Source: DATKHR01 sp036557365 (GTDB taxonomy: Bacteria; Acidobacteriota; Vicinamibacteria; Vicinamibacterales; CAVVIG01). Taken from it: 64,000 nt of DNA. The position numbers were made by a program, and so were the translations under genes. The stretch is from assembly GCA_036557365.1 (NCBI GenBank), contig DATBHR010000083.1, positions 94,264 through 158,263 of the forward strand. The letters run 5' to 3'. The notes under the pieces were generated by a model. It was given only the letters and a program-made list of their open reading frames with translations. It did no database searches and was not told the origin of the DNA. This document shows positions 18,389-26,798 of this stretch, piece after piece. The stretch's first letter is position 1; every line of letters begins with the position of its first letter.

Positions 18389-18928
18389 GTGCATCACCAC
18401 GAGGACGAGGCGCAGACGTTTCAGTTCTGTCCGCGGTGCGGCGGCCCGCTCGAGCGGCGTCAGCTGCGATCGTCCGAACCGCCGCGGCCGGTCTGCGCGC
18501 GATGCAGCTTCATCTACTACATCGATCCGAAGGTGGCGGTCGGGACGATCATCCGCACCGCGACGAATCGGCTCGTCATGGTGAGGCGCGCGATCGAACC
18601 GGGATATGGAAAGTGGGTGTTTCCCGGCGGCTACGTCGATCGCGGTGAGCCGGTGACGGCGGCGGCCCTTCGCGAAGCGCGCGAGGAGTGCGGCCTCGAG
18701 GTCCGTCTCGATGGCCTCGTCAACATCTACTCTTACGCCGGACGCGCGCCCGTCATCATCGTCTACGCGGCGTCTGCACTCGGCGGTACGCTGCAGCCCG
18801 ATGAGGAAGGACTCGAAGCCGTCGAGTTCGCAGACGACGAAATTCCGTGGGACGAGCTGGCGTTCCGCTCGACGCGCGACGGACTACGTGACTACTTGAG
18901 CGGCCTCCGGCACCCCGTGCGCATCTGA
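18389..18928 (+). CDS. Nudix hydrolase with N-terminal zinc ribbon
   Basis: The GTG at 18389 gives a 179-residue protein. A zinc-ribbon-like segment has two CxxC pairs (C14, C17, C36, C39). It is followed by a Nudix domain with a complete Nudix box (G81-x5-E-x7-REAREECGL). This layout resembles NADH pyrophosphatase-type and ADP-ribose-type Nudix enzymes. The substrate is probably a nucleoside diphosphate derivative but is not defined. The start lies 7 nt after TATACT and lacks a Shine-Dalgarno site, which fits leaderless translation. Longer upstream open frames lie opposite def and were discarded. Confidence 0.88.
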   Translation: MHHHEDEAQTFQFCPRCGGPLERRQLRSSEPPRPVCARCSFIYYIDPKVAVGTIIRTATNRLVMVRRAIEPGYGKWVFPGGYVDRGEPVTAAALREAREECGLEVRLDGLVNIYSYAGRAPVIIVYAASALGGTLQPDEEGLEAVEFADDEIPWDELAFRSTRDGLRDYLSGLRHPVRI

Positions 18929-18935
18929 GCGGCCC

Positions 18936-20333
18936 TCAGTCGGCCAGCCCTTCAGCCTTTCTTTCAGCAGCGGTAATCTTCCCGCCAGCGGCCAGGATCT
19001 CGGCCTCGCGATTCGGCGCGATCTCCGCGGCCTTCACGAACTTCGCAACGGCAGGCGCCGTGTCGTTGATCTTCAGCTGCTTCATCAGGAACGTGAAGCG
19101 ATCTTCGAGCGACTGGCCGATGGCCTTGCGCGCGCTGTCAGACATGGTCCACATGCGCTGCTTGAACGGACCGATCGCCTTCTTGCGCGCTTTGTAGATG
19201 AACTGCTCCTCGGTGTCCTTCGGCTTGCGCTCCTCGACCGCGTGCTCGCGAATCCACGCGTACATCTCGCCCTTGAGTTCGGCAGGAAACTGCGCGTGTT
19301 CGTAGACCATGTTCTGGAAGTCGGTGGCGAGGTGGATCTCGCAGGCGCCGACGCGCGGGAAGGCATCGAACGCATCCGGCGGCAGCGTTGAAGCGCCGTG
19401 CTGGACCGCGCCGCCGAGACCGTAGTCCTTGCGCGCGGCGTTCGACAATTCCTCGAGCGTCTTCAGATCGATCTTCACGTCGGTGCGAACCGAGCCGTCC
19501 GGGTTGATGAAGCCGCCGTGCGCCGTGCCTGTCTGCACGCTGATCTTGCTCAGGCCGACGAGCGATGCGCCGCGCTCCTTCAGCTTGCGATTGAAACCGT
19601 CCATGTAGGCGTGCAGTTCGTGGACGTCCGAGTTCTTCCCGCCGACTTCGCCGATCTCGCCGCCGACCGACACGGTGACGCCTTTCGGCTCCTGTCCACG
19701 GATGAAGGCCGCGAAGTCGGCGGCAAGCGTGACGTTGACGTCCTGCTGCTCCGCGAGCGTCGGCTTCGACAGGTCGACCAGCGTGGACGTGTCGATGTCG
19801 ATGTTGTAGAAACCGGCCGCGATCTCTTCCTTGATGAGCGCTCGCAGTGCGTCCAGTTCCTTGTCGCGATCTGGACTGTTGTACTTCTTCGCGTTCGTCT
19901 GAACGTGGTCACCCTGGATGAAGATCGGCCCGTTGAATCCCTCACGGAGCGCGGCGCCGATCACGACGGCGGCGTATTCGTGGGGACGCTGCTCCGTGTA
20001 GCCGATTTCCGACCGTGCGATCTCGAAGATGAACGCGCCGGCGTTCAGCTTCTTCGCCGAGCGGATGACGGCGCGCGCCGTGTCGTAGGCCATCGCGCGC
20101 ACGTTGATGGCAGGGACGGTGAAGCCGCCGGCGTCGCCGCGGCCCATCGCGATGTAAAGATCGTGAATCGACGCAGGCCGGATGCCAGCCGCGGCCGCAC
20201 TTGAACGCAGGTTGAAGCGCGCGGCTCCACGCAACTCGGCATCGGCACCGAACACCGCCGTCTGCACGAGACGATCGATCGCGTCGGCGCTGAGCGGCCC
20301 GACGGTCGGCAATTCCTTCACAGACTGAAACAT
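18936..20333 (-). CDS. Class II aldolase (fructose-bisphosphate aldolase-like), long form
   Basis: The 465-residue protein matches the zinc-dependent class II aldolase family. Conserved stretches include TVPAINVRAMAYDTA, IQGDHVQTN (metal-binding His region), SVGGEIGEVGGKNSDVHEL, SVQTGTAHGGF and AVQHGASTLP. It is longer than typical FbaA enzymes (about 340-360) because of an N-terminal extension of about 60 residues and a charged helical C terminus. It may act on fructose 1,6-bisphosphate or a related sugar phosphate. The ATG at 20333 has a GGGAGGG site about 8 nt upstream, in contrast to the leaderless-looking genes nearby. Confidence 0.85.
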   Translation of the reverse strand: MFQSVKELPTVGPLSADAIDRLVQTAVFGADAELRGAARFNLRSSAAAAGIRPASIHDLYIAMGRGDAGGFTVPAINVRAMAYDTARAVIRSAKKLNAGAFIFEIARSEIGYTEQRPHEYAAVVIGAALREGFNGPIFIQGDHVQTNAKKYNSPDRDKELDALRALIKEEIAAGFYNIDIDTSTLVDLSKPTLAEQQDVNVTLAADFAAFIRGQEPKGVTVSVGGEIGEVGGKNSDVHELHAYMDGFNRKLKERGASLVGLSKISVQTGTAHGGFINPDGSVRTDVKIDLKTLEELSNAARKDYGLGGAVQHGASTLPPDAFDAFPRVGACEIHLATDFQNMVYEHAQFPAELKGEMYAWIREHAVEERKPKDTEEQFIYKARKKAIGPFKQRMWTMSDSARKAIGQSLEDRFTFLMKQLKINDTAPAVAKFVKAAEIAPNREAEILAAGGKITAAERKAEGLAD

Positions 20334-20376
20334 CGCGCACCCTCCCCCGCAGCCGGCTTGTGCGCTCGGCAGTCGG

Positions 20377-21582
20377 TCATTCTAGCACCGGGAATTTGAA
20401 GTCCTCCACGACGGAGCCTTCCACGGCGCCCTTCACCATCTCGTCCATCGACAGGCCCGATTCGGCAGACACGATGTCGTCCAGCCGCGCACGGGTCGCG
20501 GGATGCCGAGGCGTGAAGAGCGTGCAGCAGTCCTGGTCGGGAATGATGGAAATCGGATACGTGCCGATGCGGATGGCCTCGTTGGTGATTTCGTCCTTGT
20601 CCATGCCAACGAGCGGACGAAGCACCGGCAGCTGAGTTGCCGCTGAAATCGTCGCCATGTTCTCGAGCGTCTGCGACGCGACCTGACCGATGACCTCGCC
20701 GGTGACGAGCGCGCGCGCACGCCACCGCCGTGCAAGCTCCTCGGCAATCCGCATCATGAGGCGCCGATAGATCACGACGCGCAGCTCCGGGCGCACGCCA
20801 AGGACGACGCGCTGCTGCAATTCGCCGAACGGAACGAGGACCAGACGCGAACGCTGCTGGTGTTTCGTGAGCAGCGCCACGATTTCACGCACCTTCTCCT
20901 GCGACGCGCGAGACAGGATTGGATAGCTGTGGAAGTGGACGAGCAGCACCGAGCAGCCACGCCGCATCAGTCGATAAGCGGCGACGGGCGAATCGATCCC
21001 GCCTGACAAGAGGCACGCGACGCGACCTCCCGTTCCGGTGGGAAGGCCGCCGGCACCCGGCACCTTGCCGAAAAAATAAAACGATCCGGCGGTTGTCATC
21101 TCGACGTGGATCGTCAACGCCGGCTCTTCGAGATCGACGCGCCATCCGGTCGCCTGCTTCACGAGCCCGCCGATTTCACGCTCCGCCATCGGCGAGGTGA
21201 ACGGCAACCGCTTGTCCGACCGCGTGACCGACACTCGGAACGAGGCCGCCTCGATACCTTTGAGATCGTCGAGAACCGCTCGCGCGATCTGATCGAAATC
21301 GTGGGTGCTGCGATTGGCGAACGAGAAGTTGGCGACGCCGAACACGCATCCAAGTCTGTCGACGAACGCCTGCCGCAATTGCACGGCGCCGGAATTCGCG
21401 CCCGCCGCCGCGGGCACGTCGGCATTCAGCTCGACTTCGATGCGGCCCACGGTCGAGCGCACCGACTTCACCGGCAGCCCCTTCAGCGCCGTCCTGATGT
21501 TGCGCACGAGCAGCTCGATGAACCACGGGCGGTTACGGCCCTTGAGCGACAGTTCCTTGTAGTGAACGACGACGGCGTTCAT
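20377..21582 (-). CDS. thiI: tRNA 4-thiouridine synthase ThiI (no rhodanese domain)
   Basis: ThiI adenylates uridine 8 of tRNA for sulfur transfer and in some bacteria also serves thiamine thiazole synthesis. The 401-residue protein has an N-terminal ferredoxin-like/THUMP region (about 1-165), the PP-loop SGGIDSP (193-199) and a conserved Cys region DQDCCTLFTPRHP (C352/C353). It lacks the C-terminal rhodanese domain of the E. coli enzyme (482 residues) and so resembles the Bacillus form. The ATG at 21582 overlaps the hpnE stop by 4 bp, so thiI is the last gene of the hpnCDE transcript. Confidence 0.93.
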   Translation of the reverse strand: MNAVVVHYKELSLKGRNRPWFIELLVRNIRTALKGLPVKSVRSTVGRIEVELNADVPAAAGANSGAVQLRQAFVDRLGCVFGVANFSFANRSTHDFDQIARAVLDDLKGIEAASFRVSVTRSDKRLPFTSPMAEREIGGLVKQATGWRVDLEEPALTIHVEMTTAGSFYFFGKVPGAGGLPTGTGGRVACLLSGGIDSPVAAYRLMRRGCSVLLVHFHSYPILSRASQEKVREIVALLTKHQQRSRLVLVPFGELQQRVVLGVRPELRVVIYRRLMMRIAEELARRWRARALVTGEVIGQVASQTLENMATISAATQLPVLRPLVGMDKDEITNEAIRIGTYPISIIPDQDCCTLFTPRHPATRARLDDIVSAESGLSMDEMVKGAVEGSVVEDFKFPVLE

Positions 21583-22928
21583 GGCCGAATCAGGATGTCG
21601 GCCGCGCGGTGGCCGCTTCGAACCGCGCCCTCGATCGTCGCGGGCAGCCCGGTGTCGGTCCAATCGCCGGCGAGGACGAAGTTCTTGAACGGCGTCTCCG
21701 CGGGCGGCCGCGCCGGCTCGCCCGGTGCCAGCGAAAATGTCGCGTGCGGCTCGCGGATCACGGTCGCTTGAACAAGCCGGGCGCTGCGAACGAGGGGCAG
21801 CGCGTCCAGCAACTCCTCGTGAGCGCGCGCGATGAGCTGATGATTGCTCTCGTGCAGGACGTCATCCGCGCCGCTCGACACGAGCGACAGGTGCGAAGCC
21901 GCACTCCCGAAGACAGCGCGCTTGTCGAACACCCACTGCATCGCTCGTCCTGGAAGTCCGACGAACGTCTCGCCGTCCGGCATCACGACGCGGTCGAACC
22001 AGAGGTTGACCGTCACGATTGGCGATGCGCTCATGCGGCCGGCGGCTTCTACGGTCGATCGGAGTGGAGCCGGCACGCCCGTCCGGTCGAACAGGCTGCG
22101 AAGGGCAAACCACGGCACCGCTGAAACGACCGCGTCCGCCCGGAAATGCTCGGACGTTGTGGTGACGTCGATCGGCTCACCGCGGAGTGAGATTGTGGCT
22201 GACGCTCCAGTGACGACCGCGCCGCCGTGCGCCTCGATGTACTCGCGCGCGGGCTCCGCGTACATGACGTTCAGCGGCTTTGTCGGCAGCGCGACAGCCG
22301 CGGACCGACCGTCCGCGAACATTTCGGCGAGCACGCGTGCAAATGGAGGCGCCGCTGCACTAGCTGGTGGCTGATTCAACGCCGCGAGCGCGAGCGGGTC
22401 CCAGAGCATCTCGCGCAGACGAGCGGTCTGGCCGTTCCTGACCAGCCACGCCTCCACGGTCTCGCCCGGCGACGCAGCCTTCGCGACGCCGCCGTGCAAT
22501 GCTTTTCGAGCGATCGCAAGGGGCCGGGCCATCCCGACCACCGACATGCGATCGCGCCACGGTAACGCGTCCCAGTCGAGCACGCCGGCGGCAAGATGCA
22601 GCGGCGAAGGCAACGACGGACACGTCAAACGACTCTGCCGTCCCGCTCTGTCGATCATCGTCACCGCAAGCTGCGGCTGCAGGCGGACGCGATCTTCCGC
22701 GCCAATCGTTCGAAGGAACTCGAAGGTTGCCGTGTAGCAGCCGAGAAGGACGTGTTGCCCGTTGTCGACCAGTTCGCCGGTCTCGCGATCAGGAAACGCG
22801 GTCGCGCGACCGCCGAGGCGCGAGCGTGCTTCGAGCACGAGCACGCGCGCGCCGGCACGTACGAGCCGAACGGCCGCGCTCAACCCCGCGAAGCCCGCGC
22901 CGATGACGACGACGTCCCAGTCGCTCAT
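21579..22928 (-). CDS. hpnE: Hydroxysqualene dehydroxylase HpnE
   Basis: HpnE is a flavin amine-oxidase-family enzyme that reduces hydroxysqualene to squalene. The N terminus has the FAD-binding GAGFAGLSAAVRL and RLGGRATAF, the middle has DNGQHVLLGCYTATFEFL typical of squalene and carotene desaturase-like proteins, and the C terminus has the FAD motif LAGDWTDTGLPATIEGA. The length (449) fits. It overlaps hpnD upstream and thiI downstream by 4 bp each. The context with hpnC and hpnD makes the assignment firm. Confidence 0.93.
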   Translation of the reverse strand: MSDWDVVVIGAGFAGLSAAVRLVRAGARVLVLEARSRLGGRATAFPDRETGELVDNGQHVLLGCYTATFEFLRTIGAEDRVRLQPQLAVTMIDRAGRQSRLTCPSLPSPLHLAAGVLDWDALPWRDRMSVVGMARPLAIARKALHGGVAKAASPGETVEAWLVRNGQTARLREMLWDPLALAALNQPPASAAAPPFARVLAEMFADGRSAAVALPTKPLNVMYAEPAREYIEAHGGAVVTGASATISLRGEPIDVTTTSEHFRADAVVSAVPWFALRSLFDRTGVPAPLRSTVEAAGRMSASPIVTVNLWFDRVVMPDGETFVGLPGRAMQWVFDKRAVFGSAASHLSLVSSGADDVLHESNHQLIARAHEELLDALPLVRSARLVQATVIREPHATFSLAPGEPARPPAETPFKNFVLAGDWTDTGLPATIEGAVRSGHRAADILIRP

Positions 22929-23740
22929 GCGGGCCACATCCATTGACGGACGGCAATCAGCGCCTGCCGTGGCCTGGGGACCTTCACGCGCGCGGACAGG
23001 ACGTCGAAGTCCGCACGCTCGATTTTTCTCAACGTCTCGAAGTAGACCGCACGCATGATTTCCGCCGCCACCAGCCGTGGCCGATCCTCGGTGTTTCGCG
23101 CCTCAATCGCGCGCTGATAGTACGCGCGCGCTCGCGTGCACTCGAACGCGATCAAATCGCGGACCGCGTCGGAGGCATTCGGCCTGGACAGGTCTTCTTC
23201 GGCGCACCCATGTGTTGCCAGATCTTCGAGCGGCAGATAGACGCGTCCCTGACCGAAGTCGGATCGAACGTCACGCAGGATGTTCGTGAGCTGCAACGCG
23301 ACACCGAGGTTGAAAGCATATTCCTCCGATCGCGGGTTCGTGCAACCGAAGATGCGGATGCACACCATGCCGACAGCCGATGCGACGCGACGACAGTACT
23401 CGAGCAGCTCGTTGAAGGTTCGATAGCGCTGGATGTCGAGGTCCATGGCGACGCCGTCGATGACGTCTTCGAACGCCTGGCGCGGCAGCTGATACCGGTC
23501 GATGAACGGCTTCAGCCGGCGTCCGCACGCTGTCTGCGGCTCCGCCGCGTCGTAGCACACCGCAACCTCGCGTCGCCAGAATGCAATGCCCGCGCGGCCT
23601 GCCGGCACGATGTTTTCCGGCGGCGACTCGTCGACCGTGTCGTCAACCGCACGGCAAAAATCCCAGACGGCCTCGATGGCTCTTCGCTGATCCGCCGGCA
23701 GCACGAGAAAGGAGTAGTAAAAGCTGGTCGGCCGGGGCAT
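22925..23740 (-). CDS. hpnD: Presqualene diphosphate synthase HpnD
   Basis: This 271-residue all-alpha prenyl synthase condenses two farnesyl diphosphates to presqualene diphosphate. Both Asp-rich motifs are visible: DDTVD (33-37) and DVRSD (157-161, in NILRDVRSDFGQGRVYLP). The ATG at 23740 overlaps the hpnC stop by one base (TGATG). It is followed by hpnE with a 4-bp overlap, making a compact three-gene squalene module. Confidence 0.93.
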   Translation of the reverse strand: MPRPTSFYYSFLVLPADQRRAIEAVWDFCRAVDDTVDESPPENIVPAGRAGIAFWRREVAVCYDAAEPQTACGRRLKPFIDRYQLPRQAFEDVIDGVAMDLDIQRYRTFNELLEYCRRVASAVGMVCIRIFGCTNPRSEEYAFNLGVALQLTNILRDVRSDFGQGRVYLPLEDLATHGCAEEDLSRPNASDAVRDLIAFECTRARAYYQRAIEARNTEDRPRLVAAEIMRAVYFETLRKIERADFDVLSARVKVPRPRQALIAVRQWMWPA

Positions 23741-24639
23741 CAGGAAAGCGCCTGCCAGCGGATCGTCCGCGCGATCAACGTCGGCACATCGCCGGCGCCC
23801 AGCGCCGGCCGTTCGAGCATGAAGCGATCGTTTCTGGTGCTGACGCGCTCGAGGATGCGCATCCCGCCGTGCCACGTGAGACGCAATTCGAAGCGGAGAC
23901 GGCCGGCGACGCCGTCGCACACGCGCCGGCCGCGCTCGAACAATTCGCGCGTCACGCGAATGCATTCGCTCATCGCGTGCACCCACGGCTGCCCAACGTC
24001 GCCGGATCGCAACGCGTCCTCGGTCGCGCCGAAGCGATGCGAGACCTCGCGCGGAACGTAGACGCGGCCTGCGGCATAGTCACGGCCGAAGTCCTGCCAG
24101 AAATTCGTGAGCTGCAGCGCCGTGCAAAACGCGTCGGACGATCGATCGAGCTCGTCCACCGTGTAGCCGGCGATTCTCAGCACGAGACGACCGACGGGGT
24201 TGGCCGATCGCCGGCAGTAATCGAAGACGTGCTCCCACGAGTCGTACCGAGTCGTCGTGGTATCCTGACCGAACGCGCTGACGAGATCGTCGAACAGCGC
24301 GAGCGGAAGCTTCTTCGCCCGAATCGACTCGGCAACCGCGATCAAGATGAGGTCGTGGCCATCGTCGCTGGACGCCGGTGCGTCCTGCGATCCGTTCGCG
24401 ACCGCGGCATGCAGGCCCTGCTGCCAGCGCCCGAGCCGGACCAGCCGATCGGCGGCCGGGGCATTCCCTTCGTCGGCGATGTCGTCGGCGATGCGCGCGA
24501 ACGCATAGACGGCCGCGACGTGCGGACGCATCGGCGCCGGCAGGAGCAGCGACGCCACCGGAAAATTCTCGTAGTGCGAGCGCGCGAGCGCCGTGCAGGC
24601 TTCATAGGCGCGCGCGAGCCGCTCGGATCCGAGAGCCAC
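23740..24639 (-). CDS. hpnC: Hydroxysqualene synthase HpnC
   Basis: HpnC converts presqualene diphosphate to hydroxysqualene. The 299-residue protein has DDIAD (52-56) and the second Asp motif in LQLTNFWQDFGRDYAAGRVYVP. It is the first gene of the hpnC-hpnD-hpnE-thiI run. No squalene-hopene cyclase is in the window, so the end product (hopanoid or free squalene) cannot be read here. The GTG start at 24639 lies exactly 6 nt after a minus-strand TATCAT (24651-24646), which suggests a leaderless mRNA for the operon. Confidence 0.92.
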   Translation of the reverse strand: MALGSERLARAYEACTALARSHYENFPVASLLLPAPMRPHVAAVYAFARIADDIADEGNAPAADRLVRLGRWQQGLHAAVANGSQDAPASSDDGHDLILIAVAESIRAKKLPLALFDDLVSAFGQDTTTTRYDSWEHVFDYCRRSANPVGRLVLRIAGYTVDELDRSSDAFCTALQLTNFWQDFGRDYAAGRVYVPREVSHRFGATEDALRSGDVGQPWVHAMSECIRVTRELFERGRRVCDGVAGRLRFELRLTWHGGMRILERVSTRNDRFMLERPALGAGDVPTLIARTIRWQALS

Positions 24640-24645
24640 CGACTG

Positions 24646-25167
24646 ATGATACGTGACGTACTCGCCGGCGTCATCGCCATCGCCCTTCTCTTCCTCGCCG
24701 CGCGGCTGGCGACGACGCTCCAGTCATATCGACGACGACGGCAGCGGGCGCGGGACTCGGAGCGGGCGCTCGGTCGGACGGTGATCGCGGAGATCCCGGG
24801 CGATGGCGATCTCGTGCTCTTCAGCGAAGACGCATCCCGTTTTCACTATGGCGAACGGTCAGTCGACAAGGATCTGATCGTCGCGGTGCGCGTGCTGATC
24901 AATGGCGCGCCGATCGCGGCGGCGCTCTCGACGCGGTTCGATCGCGCCGGCAACCGTCAGCCCACGAGCTTCGACGACCATCCCGAGGGGATTGCACGCG
25001 ACCGCTGGGACGTGGCCGTCGAGGCCGTCAACGGCACGCTGCTCGTGGAATGCGGGGCCATCCGGGAGCGCGTATCGCAGGAGCTCGCCCGAACGGTATT
25101 CGACGCCGTGAAGCGCGACGTCGAACGCCGGAATCACCACTCGGTCTCGGGCACACCGCCGCGGTGA
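24646..25167 (+). CDS. Unknown protein with N-terminal membrane anchor
   Basis: I do not recognise this 173-residue protein. It begins with one hydrophobic helix (about residues 5-24) followed by an arginine-rich stretch (about 28-45) consistent with the cytoplasmic side. A soluble domain with alternating strands follows (for example TVIAEIPGDGDLVLFSED). The ATG at 24646 lies 6 bp from the divergent hpnC start. The 3' end overlaps the convergent adenosyltransferase gene by 34 bp. No ribosome binding site is evident. It is supported mainly by its position and the membrane anchor. Confidence 0.6.
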   Translation: MIRDVLAGVIAIALLFLAARLATTLQSYRRRRQRARDSERALGRTVIAEIPGDGDLVLFSEDASRFHYGERSVDKDLIVAVRVLINGAPIAAALSTRFDRAGNRQPTSFDDHPEGIARDRWDVAVEAVNGTLLVECGAIRERVSQELARTVFDAVKRDVERRNHHSVSGTPPR

Positions 25168-25670
25168 TTCACAAGCCTCGCGAGCACGAAGAGCAGATCC
25201 GACAACCGGTTCACGTAGCGAAGCAGGACCGCATCCGGCGGCGGATCGAGACTCACCATGCGGCGTTCGGCGCGCCGGCACACGGTCCGCGCGACATGTA
25301 GCGCCGCACCTGCGGTCGTTCCGCCGGCCAGGATGAAATGCCGCAGTGGCGGCAGCTGAGCCTCGCTCTCATCGATCAAACGCTCGAGTCGCTCGACGTC
25401 GGCGTCGCCGACGACAGCCTTCGTCACCCGAGCCGCCAGCTTCTCGCCCGGATCGGCGAGCTGCGCGCCGAGGGCGAACAGATCCTTCTGCACGCGCGCC
25501 AGCGCATCGTCCAGCGGAGGATCGATGCCTGCGGCGCGCACGAATCCGAGCCACGCGTTCAGCTCGTCGACGTCACCATAGGTGTCGAGGCGCGGATCGT
25601 CCTTTCGCACACGCGTGCCGTCGAAGTACGATGTCTCGCCGCCGTCGCCGGTGCGCGTGTAGATCTTCAC
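25134..25670 (-). CDS. Cob(I)alamin adenosyltransferase, PduO type
   Basis: The 178-residue enzyme transfers adenosyl from ATP to cob(I)alamin to make coenzyme B12. Diagnostic features are the N-terminal TRTGDGGETSYFDG (ATP-binding loop), DTYGDVDELNAWLGF, and the C-terminal ARTVCRRAERRMV and LLRYVNRLSDLLFVLAR. The length is normal for PduO-type enzymes. The start is GTG at 25670, exactly 6 nt after a consensus TATAAT, with no Shine-Dalgarno site. The 3' end overlaps the convergent unknown gene by 34 bp. Confidence 0.94.
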   Translation of the reverse strand: MKIYTRTGDGGETSYFDGTRVRKDDPRLDTYGDVDELNAWLGFVRAAGIDPPLDDALARVQKDLFALGAQLADPGEKLAARVTKAVVGDADVERLERLIDESEAQLPPLRHFILAGGTTAGAALHVARTVCRRAERRMVSLDPPPDAVLLRYVNRLSDLLFVLARLVNHRGGVPETEW

Positions 25671-25676
25671 GACCGA

Positions 25677-25682
25677 ATTATA
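25677..25682 (-). promoter_or_regulatory. Consensus -10 TATAAT, 6 nt before a GTG start
   Basis: The minus-strand hexamer TATAAT (25682-25677) is followed by six nucleotides and the GTG of the adenosyltransferase. This geometry predicts transcription starting at the start codon. Confidence 0.6.
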
Positions 25683-25686
25683 CGAA

Positions 25687-26406
25687 ATGGCTTCCAGCCC
25701 GCAGTCGTCGCGGAAACGCCGCCGGACATCGCCGACCCGCGAACGATCCGTTCCAGCGCCTGCCGATCGACGCCGGTTTCGAACGCGGTTGCTGTCGTGG
25801 TATCGGCGGCACGGGCGCGATTTGCCGTGGAGAAAGACCGACGACCCGTATCACATCCTCGTGTCGGAGATCATGCTGCAGCAGACACAGGTCGATCGCG
25901 TGCTGCCGAAATACGCCGAGTGGCTCACGAAGTATCCGACGATGAAAGCGCTGGCGGACGCGCCGGACTCGGAGGTGAGCGAGACGTGGTACCCGCTGGG
26001 ATACAACATCCGCCCGAAGCGCCTGCAGTCGATCGCGCGTGAGGCCGTCGCGAACTACGGCGGCCGGCTGCCGTCCGATCACGAAACGCTGCTGTCGTTC
26101 AAGGGAATCGGCGCCTACACCGCTGGCGCCATAAGGAGCTTCGCGTTTCGCGAGCGCGCGGCGATTCTCGACACCAACGTGGCCCGCGTCCTCTTTCGCG
26201 TGTTCGTCGGCGAAGGCGATCCAAAGAGTCACGCGACCAGGCAGCATCTGTGGCGCGTGTCGGAAGCGCTCGTGCCCACGCGACACGTTTTCGACTTCAA
26301 TCAGGCACTGATGGACTTCGGCGCCATGGTGTGCGTCGCGCGGAAGCCGAAGTGCCTCGTGTGCCCCATGTCGCGCGACTGCCGCGCGTTTCCCTTCACG
26401 TCTTGA
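25687..26406 (+). CDS. mutY: A/G-specific adenine glycosylase catalytic core, short MutY
   Basis: MutY removes adenine paired with 8-oxoguanine. The 239-residue product contains the MutY catalytic Glu in SEIMLQQTQV (E61), a helix-hairpin-helix FKGIGAYTAGAI (about 138-149), the conserved Asp in LDTNVARV (D162) and the Fe-S ligands C216-x6-C223-x2-C226-x5-C232. It ends soon after the cluster and lacks the C-terminal Nudix-like 8-oxoG recognition domain of E. coli MutY (350 residues). A Nudix gene overlaps its stop codon (TTGA) and may supply a related function. The start is uncertain because the first 25 residues are low complexity. Confidence 0.87.
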   Translation: MASSPQSSRKRRRTSPTRERSVPAPADRRRFRTRLLSWYRRHGRDLPWRKTDDPYHILVSEIMLQQTQVDRVLPKYAEWLTKYPTMKALADAPDSEVSETWYPLGYNIRPKRLQSIAREAVANYGGRLPSDHETLLSFKGIGAYTAGAIRSFAFRERAAILDTNVARVLFRVFVGEGDPKSHATRQHLWRVSEALVPTRHVFDFNQALMDFGAMVCVARKPKCLVCPMSRDCRAFPFTS

Positions 26407-26798
26407 ACAGCGCGATCGTCGTGGCAGCCGCCGTCGTCGAACGTGACGGCCGCGTCCTCGTCACCCGGCGGCAGCCAGGCGTTCACCTCGCGGGACTCTG
26501 GGAATTCCCCGGCGGTAAGTGCGAGCCTGGCGAGACGCTGCCCGCATGCCTCGCGCGCGAGCTGCACGAAGAGCTCGCCGTGGTACCCGTCAACGTGCGC
26601 GAGCTCTTCTCGACGACGCACGAGTACGCGGAAAAGACGGTGGAGATCCACTTCTTCGGGTGCGATGTCGTCGGAGAACCGATCCCGCAGATCGGTCAGG
26701 ACATGCGATGGGTGAATCGCGCGGACCTCAGCGATCTCGATTTCCCCGCGGCCGACGCGCAGCTCATCGCGCGGCTGCGACGAACGGCAGCGCCGTAA
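26403..26798 (+). CDS. MutT-like Nudix hydrolase (8-oxo-dGTP diphosphatase-like)
   Basis: The TTG at 26403 overlaps the mutY stop (TTGA) and gives a 131-residue Nudix protein. It has GLWEFPGGKCEPGETLPACL and RELHEEL, so all catalytic acids of the Nudix box (GX5EX7REUXEE) are present although the usual Gly after EE is Ala. The pattern RQPGVHLAGLWEFPGGK is typical of MutT. It probably hydrolyses 8-oxo-dGTP, complementing MutY. It could instead act as the detached C-terminal domain of the short MutY, but intact catalytic residues favour an enzyme. The 3' end overlaps the convergent gene by 35 bp. Confidence 0.85.
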   Translation: MNSAIVVAAAVVERDGRVLVTRRQPGVHLAGLWEFPGGKCEPGETLPACLARELHEELAVVPVNVRELFSTTHEYAEKTVEIHFFGCDVVGEPIPQIGQDMRWVNRADLSDLDFPAADAQLIARLRRTAAP

